This document shows, in pieces, positions 58,613 to 64,000 of a DNA stretch of 64,000 nucleotides. Made by a program: the position numbers and the translations under genes. The DNA is from Rickettsiaceae bacterium (lineage in GTDB: Bacteria; Pseudomonadota; Alphaproteobacteria; Rickettsiales; UBA1997), in contig JAJTCH010000001.1 of assembly GCA_021323225.1 (NCBI GenBank), forward strand, positions 625,120 to 689,119. Direction: 5' to 3'. Position 1 is the first letter of the stretch, and every line of letters starts with the position of its first letter. Under the pieces are notes generated by a model. That model did not search any database, was not told the DNA's origin, and saw only the letters and a list, made by a program, of their open reading frames with translations.

Positions 58613-59105
58613 TTAGAGGAAGCTGAGGATGTTTGAAATTTTGTCTGGAAGATCTGCCCGAAGAAGGCTGGCGGTTAGAATTTTTACGAGCCTGATTCAT
58701 TCTTCTTGGTGGCTTTCTGGTGGTGACTTTTCTCTCAACAGCTGTAACCACAATGGCAAATGCAATTAAGGCAGCATTGATTATAAAAAATTTCAAAGCT
58801 AAAGAAGTTTTACCCTGTTTTACCAAATCAAAAATTAAAGCTAGTAAAGCAAGGTTGTAGATAAAGCTAAAAATCATCCCACCTCTATAGCTAAAATTGT
58901 GGAATTTGAGATATTTATCCTGCCAGGAATGACGGTGCTCTTGCTCCTTTTTGGCAATTTCTATCAACTTATTGGTAGAGCCAGGAGCAATATTCTCATA
59001 ATTTTCTAAAACTCTTGGAGAAGGTAAAGAGGAGTTAGAATTTCTACCTCTCTGGCCATCATTACCTCTATTATTTTTATTGTCTGACCTGTTATTTTCT
59101 TTCAT
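58605..59105 (-). CDS. DUF2335-family membrane protein
   Basis: The 166-residue protein matches the DUF2335 pattern: NYENIAPGSTNKLIEIAKKE, then QEHRH, then two membrane helices (about residues 78-97 and 103-122). Both ends are disordered and rich in Asn/Arg/Ser (RSDNKNNRGNDGQRG; NSNRQPSSGRSSRQ). The family is found in prophage-like and genomic contexts and its function is unknown. It overlaps the small gene upstream by 14 bases. Its stop codon lies within the IscR box of the next operon. Confidence 0.78.
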   Translation of the reverse strand: MKENNRSDNKNNRGNDGQRGRNSNSSLPSPRVLENYENIAPGSTNKLIEIAKKEQEHRHSWQDKYLKFHNFSYRGGMIFSFIYNLALLALIFDLVKQGKTSLALKFFIINAALIAFAIVVTAVERKVTTRKPPRRMNQARKNSNRQPSSGRSSRQNFKHPQLPLNS

Positions 59106-59295
59106 TTTTAATTCTACTATTTTTATTGATTGCTAAGTAAAGATCTTCGCCTACCGCCTCCCAGTCACCACTAATCGCACGATCTGGCTGATTAAAAGGA
59201 TATGAGTTGGAATTAACTCTAACGAAAGGAACAATTGAAGCAAATCCGGCTAGGAATTTGCGCAAATATTTAATGAATATTCTGATCGATTTCAT
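59092..59295 (-). CDS. Small protein preceding the DUF2335 gene
   Basis: This 67-residue basic protein has a hydrophobic stretch (KFLAGFASIVPFV) and the segment NQPDRAISGDWEAVGEDLY. It overlaps the DUF2335 gene by 14 bases, which supports a coupled pair of real genes. I recognise no named family. The gap from 59296 to the prepilin gene holds nothing clear. Confidence 0.55.
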   Translation of the reverse strand: MKSIRIFIKYLRKFLAGFASIVPFVRVNSNSYPFNQPDRAISGDWEAVGEDLYLAINKNSRIKNERK

Positions 59296-59428
59296 TTATA
59301 AGAATCTTAAGGCAGGACTTACAAAAATGACTTTTGTGTAGACCTATTTTTAAAGAAGGCAAGCAGGATAGAGGTAAAAAGATAATTTGCCAAGGCAAAA
59401 TCTATGCAGAAGCAACAAAGGAAATATT

Positions 59429-60346
59429 TTATGGAACTTTAATATCCCATTTTTTACCAAGATAACGCAAAACTTCTGTATCCTCACTGCTAGTTAAAGC
59501 ATGGTCAAAAACGATTATCTCAGCAATATTGCCATTAATCGAATTGTTGGTATCAGATCTAGCGCCAATAATAACTTTATCAAACCCAAAATTGCCAGTA
59601 ACATTAGCTGTTGTGGTGCCAGCAATTCCATTTAAATAAGAAGTGTTTGTGGTTCCGTTAAATTTGGTAGAGATAATGTAAGGTGAACCATTGTTAGGGT
59701 GGGTGAATGTTGCTAAATGTGAACTCCTTATCGCTCGAAATGTTGTTGCAGAACCTTGCCAATTCATCATCATAGACTGAGTGTTATCCCAGTCCTGCCC
59801 TGTACTATTGTAAAAAGCAACATAATTGCTGTTTGCAACATACGCAATTCTTTTGCAAACCAGAAAAGCATGCAATGTGGTACCGGAATATTTCGGCAAA
59901 TTGATTTGTAAATTACCATTGGAGCCGGTACCTCCAGCCTGTCCATTACTAAATCTTATAGCTGGCAAGCCATTTATAGCGCTTTCCTCATATACCGGCT
60001 TATTGGAAGCCGTTGCTTGGGTTGCAACCAAACCATCTTTGCTTTGCGGATTATAGTCATACCAATTGGTAACTTTAGTTCCGTTTGATCTTTCGGAAGT
60101 GCTGATATTTTTCTCTATAGTAGGCTCCAACCATAATAAAACACCCTCTATCGAAGTTACTGGAGAACCTTCAGTGAGAGATCTGGCAGATTGAAGTTTT
60201 GCCGCATATATCATTCTTGATCCTTTAACGATGCCAAGCACTAAGATGCCAATGATGAAAAGAACAACTGAAAGTTCAATAAGCGAAAAAGCAAGACGTG
60301 ACTTGGTTTGACCAAGATTATTATTCAAATTTTGATTGGATTTCAT
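59429..60346 (-). CDS. Prepilin-like protein with LamG-type body (copy 2)
   Basis: This 305-residue paralogue of the genes at 15642 and 60587 has a prepilin leader with cleavage after Ala19 (LA|FSLIELSVVLFIIGIL; Glu at mature position 5), then the LamG-like body (GLPAIRFSNGQAG; AFLVCKRIAY; SYLNGIAGT; NIAEIIVFDHALTSSEDTEV). Residue -1 is Ala rather than Gly, which prepilin peptidases tolerate. It is the downstream member of a tandem pair, and bases just upstream of the start are shared with copy 3. Confidence 0.75.
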   Translation of the reverse strand: MKSNQNLNNNLGQTKSRLAFSLIELSVVLFIIGILVLGIVKGSRMIYAAKLQSARSLTEGSPVTSIEGVLLWLEPTIEKNISTSERSNGTKVTNWYDYNPQSKDGLVATQATASNKPVYEESAINGLPAIRFSNGQAGGTGSNGNLQINLPKYSGTTLHAFLVCKRIAYVANSNYVAFYNSTGQDWDNTQSMMMNWQGSATTFRAIRSSHLATFTHPNNGSPYIISTKFNGTTNTSYLNGIAGTTTANVTGNFGFDKVIIGARSDTNNSINGNIAEIIVFDHALTSSEDTEVLRYLGKKWDIKVP

Positions 60347-60508
60347 ATTTAAAATTGAAGTTAATTATCAAAGAGGATCCATTAACTAATCAGCAAAACA
60401 ACTGACAAAAGTTTGAAAGTTTAGACTATGTTTGAAATACAAAAGGCAACTATTAAAAAACAGAAAAATAAAAGCAGCTTAAAAAGAAAAAAGCGAGAAT
60501 TTAATTAT

Positions 60509-60567
60509 GACATTTCCAACGTTTTGCTTAAGGACAGAATTCTTCTAAAATTTTTCTGGCTTTGGCT
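60509..60567 (-). pseudogene. Decayed copy of the nadA 3' end
   Basis: The plus-strand sequence gacatttccaac, followed by gttttgcttaagg and, after about 16 extra bases, tttttctggcttt, corresponds to the 3' end of nadA at 61572-61606. This places a nadA tail remnant before prepilin copy 2, just as the real nadA tail precedes copy 3. It marks the boundary of a tandem duplication. The rest of the 240-base gap has no clear feature. Confidence 0.6.
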
Positions 60568-60586
60568 ATAAAGCATACAGCAAAAA

Positions 60587-61486
60587 TTACTGGATTTTAA
60601 TCCCCCATTTGTTCCCTAAATATTTTGTCACTTCAGTTCTTTCGTTACTAGTTAAAACCCGCCTAAAAACGATAGTCTCAGCTATGTAGCCATTAACCGG
60701 TAGAGTAAAATTAAATCTATTTCCAATCACAATTCTATCAAATCCCCAAGTGGCAGAGCTTGCTGCTGGGGTTGAAGCAACTCCATTTAGATAAGAAATA
60801 GTATTGCTGCCATCAAATCTAACAGAAAATATATAAGGCACATTATCTCCCGGATGAGTAAAAGTAGCTAGGGTGACATTGCCTCTTATTGTCCTAATCG
60901 TTGTCGAATCAAGCTCCCACACAAGCATAGATTCAGTGTTGTTATTGTCCTGACTGCCATTTTTATAAAGACCCATATAAGAACTATTGGTTGCATGACC
61001 AACTCTCTCACGAACTATAAATATTTCCAGCTGAGTACCAGTATAGGTTGGCAAAGTGCCCTGCAAATATGGATTGTTGGCAGCTACAAATCTTACAGCC
61101 GGCAAGCCGTTAATTGCTTTGGCAGTATAAGTTGGTTTTCTGTTTGCAGTTGCCTGAGTTGCAACCAAGCCACTATTATATTGCTGGTTAATATCATACC
61201 AATTGGTGATTTTTCCACCATCATAGCTTTCACTAGCATCAAAGCTTTTTTCTGAAACAGGATCTAACCACAACATCAAACCTTCCATTGACACTATTGG
61301 AGAATTTCTGGTTAGTGATCTAGCAGATTCTAATTTTGCAGCATTAATTATTGAGGCTCCTTTAGTGACACCAATTACCAAAATGCCGATGACAAGAATA
61401 ACAACTGAAAGCTCAATAAGTGAGAAACCAAAACGTGGCTTGGCTTGGCTAAGATGATTATGATTCAAGTTTTTTCTTAGTTTCAT
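60587..61486 (-). CDS. Prepilin-like protein with LamG-type body (copy 3)
   Basis: The 299-residue product has a prepilin leader with cleavage G20|F21 (FGFSLIELSVVILVIGIL), then the same LamG-like body as copy 2 (GLPAVRFVAANNP; LEIFIVRERVG; SYLNGVAST; YIAETIVFRRVLTSNERTEV). I start at the ATG at 61486, because the upstream bases there match those before copy 2; a longer frame to 61546 adds 20 residues without a prepilin-like leader. It lies 81 bases after nadA. Confidence 0.75.
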   Translation of the reverse strand: MKLRKNLNHNHLSQAKPRFGFSLIELSVVILVIGILVIGVTKGASIINAAKLESARSLTRNSPIVSMEGLMLWLDPVSEKSFDASESYDGGKITNWYDINQQYNSGLVATQATANRKPTYTAKAINGLPAVRFVAANNPYLQGTLPTYTGTQLEIFIVRERVGHATNSSYMGLYKNGSQDNNNTESMLVWELDSTTIRTIRGNVTLATFTHPGDNVPYIFSVRFDGSNTISYLNGVASTPAASSATWGFDRIVIGNRFNFTLPVNGYIAETIVFRRVLTSNERTEVTKYLGNKWGIKIQ

Positions 61487-61567
61487 ATTTAGAATTGTGG
61501 TTGATGTATAAACCGCAAAATAGTTAGCTAAATTTAAAAAGTACAAGCGCTAAAAAGCTAAGAATAG

Positions 61568-62512
61568 CTAAGACATTTCCAACATTTTACTCAAAGATTT
61601 TCTGGCTTTTTCCATCAAATCTTTATCTAGCAAAATTTCATTATTTTGGTTTTTCATCACCAAATATAATTTTTCCATGGTGTTGAGTTGCATGTAAGGG
61701 CAAGTGTTGCAAAGAGCGCAGCCAGCTTTATCAACAAAAGGACAATCATAAAATTTCCCGGAGGGATTTTTTATTTTCATCTGATGAATGATATTTGGCT
61801 CAGTCAAAACAATAAATTCTGCCCCTTGATTTTCCTGAACAAATTTTAACAAGGAGGAAGTTGAGCCGATATGATGAGCATGAACAAGCAGATTTTCTGG
61901 ACATTCCGGATGAGCAATGATTTTTGCTTGCGGATGATTGGTTTTTAATTTTACCAATTCTTTTTCGCTAAATTGCTCATGAACAATGCAACTGCCATGC
62001 CATAGCAACATTTCGCGTCCGGTTGCTTTTATCAAATATCTTCCTAGATGTTGATCCGGAGCAAAGATAATTTTTTGGTTTTGAGGAATTTGCTCAATGA
62101 TTTTTTTGGCATTGGCGGAAGTGACGACGATGTCAGAAAGAGCCTTTATTTCAGCGGAACAATTGATGTAGGTGAGAGCAATGTGATCTGGATGTTCTTC
62201 GCGGAATTTTTTGAAGGCAGCTGGTGGACAGGATTCTTCCAAGCTGCAGCCAGCCTTCATATCTGGAATAATAACTTTTTTGTCCGGACTTAAAATTTTG
62301 GCAACTTCGGCCATAAATTTTACACCGCAAAAAACAATCATCTTAGCATCAGTTGCCGCAGCTTTTCTGGATAGATCTAAAGAGTCACCAATAAAATCAG
62401 CAATATCTTGAATTTCTTCATCCTGATAATAGTGAGCTAAAATAACAGCTCCTAACTGCTTTTTTAATTTTTGTATTTCACCGGCTAGATCGGTTGGCAA
62501 AACGCTCGTCAT
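61568..62512 (-). CDS. nadA: Quinolinate synthase
   Basis: NadA is a [4Fe-4S] enzyme that makes quinolinate for de novo NAD synthesis. The 314-residue protein shows AHYYQDEEIQDIADFIGDS, VFCGVKFMAE with the first ligand Cys, YINCSAEIKALSDIVVTS, and the C-terminal Cys segment DKAGCALCNTCPYM. It starts 2 bases after trpS. nadB and nadC are not in the window. Confidence 0.96.
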   Translation of the reverse strand: MTSVLPTDLAGEIQKLKKQLGAVILAHYYQDEEIQDIADFIGDSLDLSRKAAATDAKMIVFCGVKFMAEVAKILSPDKKVIIPDMKAGCSLEESCPPAAFKKFREEHPDHIALTYINCSAEIKALSDIVVTSANAKKIIEQIPQNQKIIFAPDQHLGRYLIKATGREMLLWHGSCIVHEQFSEKELVKLKTNHPQAKIIAHPECPENLLVHAHHIGSTSSLLKFVQENQGAEFIVLTEPNIIHQMKIKNPSGKFYDCPFVDKAGCALCNTCPYMQLNTMEKLYLVMKNQNNEILLDKDLMEKARKSLSKMLEMS

Positions 62513-62514
62513 AT

Positions 62515-63513
62515 TTAATATAAACCGACAATTTCTTTAATTTTCCTGGAATTTTCACAAGCGATTGCCCTGGCATTTTCCTCGCCATCAGCCAATATCT
62601 TTTTTACAAAGCCAAGATCGTTTTTTAATAACTTAATGTTTTTCTGAATCGGTTCAAGCATTGTCACTAAAGCCCCAGCCAGATCTTCTTTAAATTTGCC
62701 ATTGCCGGAGCTCTGATATTGTAAAGCCAGCTCTTCCGGTTTTTTATTTACGGCAACAGAAAAAATATTGAGTAAATTATAAATTTCTGGCCTCGCTTTG
62801 TCATAGGAAATTTGGACTTCGGAATCAGTTTTAGCCTTTTTGATTTTTTTTACGATCAAATCCACATCATCAGAAAGATTAATCCGCGACAAGTCGCTCT
62901 CATCTGACTTGCTCATTTTTTTAGTGCCATCTTGCAGCGACATAACTCTGGTGCAATTGCCTAAAATCATCGGCTCCGGCAATTTAAAAAATTCAGTTTT
63001 AAATTGGCGGTTAAAAGCGCCAGCAATATCACGGGCTAATTCTAAATGCTGCTTTTGATCTTCCCCAACGGGAACAATATTTGCCTTATAAAGCAAGATG
63101 TCCGAAGCCATCAAAACCGGATAAGCGTAAAGACCAAGATTTTCATTATCGGCAGATTTTTCCTTAAATTGAGTCATGCGGTTCAACCAACCCATTGGCG
63201 TTAAACAGCCAAGAATCCAAGCCAGTTCTGCATGTTCTTTAATGGCGCTTTGAGCAAAGATAATTGATTTTTTTGGATCAATACCGCTAGCCAAATAAAC
63301 AATGGCAGTTTCTAAAATATTATTCCTGAGTTCGGATGGATTTTGCGGCAAAGTTATGGAATGCAAATCCATAATGCCAAAAAGACATTTGTTGTCATTT
63401 TGCATGCCGATCCAGTTAGCAATTGAGCCAAGATAATTGCCTAAATGCAGATTGCCGGTCGGTTGAATGCCGGAGAAAATCGTAGGATAGGATGCAACTG
63501 TTTGTTGATTCAT
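62515..63513 (-). CDS. trpS: Tryptophanyl-tRNA synthetase
   Basis: This 332-residue class I synthetase has the HIGH-like motif in GIQPTGNLHLGNYLG and KMSKS in GTKKMSKSDES. Length and order are typical of bacterial TrpRS. It heads the trpS-nadA-prepilin run and is divergent from rnpB. Confidence 0.97.
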   Translation of the reverse strand: MNQQTVASYPTIFSGIQPTGNLHLGNYLGSIANWIGMQNDNKCLFGIMDLHSITLPQNPSELRNNILETAIVYLASGIDPKKSIIFAQSAIKEHAELAWILGCLTPMGWLNRMTQFKEKSADNENLGLYAYPVLMASDILLYKANIVPVGEDQKQHLELARDIAGAFNRQFKTEFFKLPEPMILGNCTRVMSLQDGTKKMSKSDESDLSRINLSDDVDLIVKKIKKAKTDSEVQISYDKARPEIYNLLNIFSVAVNKKPEELALQYQSSGNGKFKEDLAGALVTMLEPIQKNIKLLKNDLGFVKKILADGEENARAIACENSRKIKEIVGLY

Positions 63514-63640
63514 CTATTTGGTTATTTGTGCCTTTTTCAAATACCAAGGCCGCTAGACAAAGGCTAAATGCGGGCTGGTCATAATAAGTAGGCAACAAAA
63601 ATAAGCAAGTATTTTGGCATGACTAATTAAAGCTTTAGTT

Positions 63641-63669
63641 TTGTCTTTAAAAACTTGCCAAAATAATCT
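63641..63669 (+). promoter_or_regulatory. Promoter of rnpB
   Basis: TTGTCT (63641-63646) and TAATCT (63664-63669) are separated by exactly 17 bases and lie just upstream of the RNase P RNA 5' end. The remaining bases between trpS and this site (63514-63640) show no other feature. Confidence 0.65.
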
Positions 63670-63680
63670 AAACAAAGAAA

Positions 63681-64000
63681 ATGCCCTCACCCCAGGATAG
63701 TCGCCTGTTTTTTGCCAGCAATGACAATGAAAGCAGGAGGAAAGTCCGGACTCCACAAAAGCAAGATGCCAGCTAACGGCTGGGTGTGGTTTTGTAATGA
63801 AACCGCAACGGAAAGTGCCACAGAGAATATACCGCCTGTTTTACGCAAGTAAGGCCGGTAAGGGTGAAAATGCGAGGTAAGAGCTCACATTACTGGTGGC
63901 AACATCAGTAAAGGAAAACCCCATCTGGAGCAAGACCAAATAGGAATGGCAAGTTTCTTCACTGAAACAGATATGCTTTTGTATCGCCATTCGGGTAGGT
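63681..64000 (+). ncRNA. rnpB: RNase P RNA (class A), 3' end beyond the window
   Basis: Hallmarks of bacterial class A RNase P RNA are present in order: a 5' part with ccagg atagtcgcc; the universally conserved ggaggaaagtccggactcc at about 63738-63756; the cagtaaaggaaaacccc segment; and gagcaagaccaaatagg at about 63929-63945. The window ends in the conserved gggtaggt, so roughly the last 60-80 bases, including the P1 3' strand, are missing. The exact 5' end is estimated from the promoter and the distance to conserved bases. Confidence 0.95.

Noticed and set aside
63416..63756. Short minus-strand frames across the rnpB 5' region
   Set aside because: They overlap the conserved RNase P RNA core and the trpS start, and have no coding character.

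Overview
The window looks like chromosome of an AT-rich alphaproteobacterium close to the order Rickettsiales. The IscS and XerC proteins resemble rickettsial ones closely. The iscR - second cysteine desulfurase - iscS - iscU - iscA - hscB - hscA order, an alphaproteobacterial type RpoH promoter before groESL, the DUF3576-leuS pair and the HflKC pair point the same way. Unlike host-restricted Rickettsia, it encodes steps of thiamine (thiC), pantothenate (panB, panC), riboflavin (ribD), NAD (nadA), arginine (argC, argF) and pyrimidine (carA, pyrE) synthesis. That suggests a free-living, extracellular or only loosely host-associated lineage. This placement is inference from gene content.

Layout. 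1-1.2 kb: three small lipoprotein genes, two with PEGA domains. 1.2-9.3 kb, minus strand: lipid A genes (LpxL-like, lpxK), xseA and, at the promoter-proximal end, an unusual trio: an AfsA-like hotdog protein (frameshifted in an A9 tract), an FAD amine-oxidase-like protein and a CqsS-like membrane hybrid histidine kinase with two receivers and an HPt domain. 9.6-11.9 kb: ftsK. 12-18.9 kb, plus strand: DUF3576 lipoprotein, leuS (with a transglutaminase-like domain inserted in the editing region), a prepilin-LamG protein, a SIMPL protein, carA, tsaE. 18.9-24.9 kb: kdsD, pyrE, trmL, ferredoxin, a DUF2125-like protein, prmC, panC. 24.9-30 kb, minus: RNase J, an alaS lacking its catalytic domain, a 157-bp inverted repeat, mrp. 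30-33.7 kb, plus: hflK, hflC, xerC, an SRPBCC protein. 33.7-38.9 kb, minus: an LRR-PcfJ protein, groEL, groES, grxC, a lipoprotein. 39-49.6 kb: ribD, thiC, argC, argF (minus), murG, a RodZ-like HTH protein, an AsmA protein, panB. 49.6-58.6 kb: midA, pstC, rsmE and the full isc operon behind a recognisable IscR box. 58.6-63.5 kb, minus: a DUF2335 pair, two tandem prepilin-LamG genes, nadA, trpS. 63.68 kb to the end: RNase P RNA, cut by the window edge.

Most genes are housekeeping in short, tightly packed and often overlapping operons. The items that stand out are: (1) a candidate chemical-signalling locus joining an AfsA-type (butyrolactone-synthase-like) enzyme to a CqsS-type sensor, with an attenuator-like leader and a homopolymer frameshift; (2) a LeuRS with an embedded transglutaminase-like domain whose Cys-His-Asp residues are all present; (3) an AlaRS missing its whole class II catalytic core; (4) an LRR-PcfJ fusion; (5) a small expanded family of prepilin proteins with LamG-like bodies, one copy duplicated together with the 3' end of nadA. 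No tRNA, CRISPR array, insertion sequence or prophage was seen.
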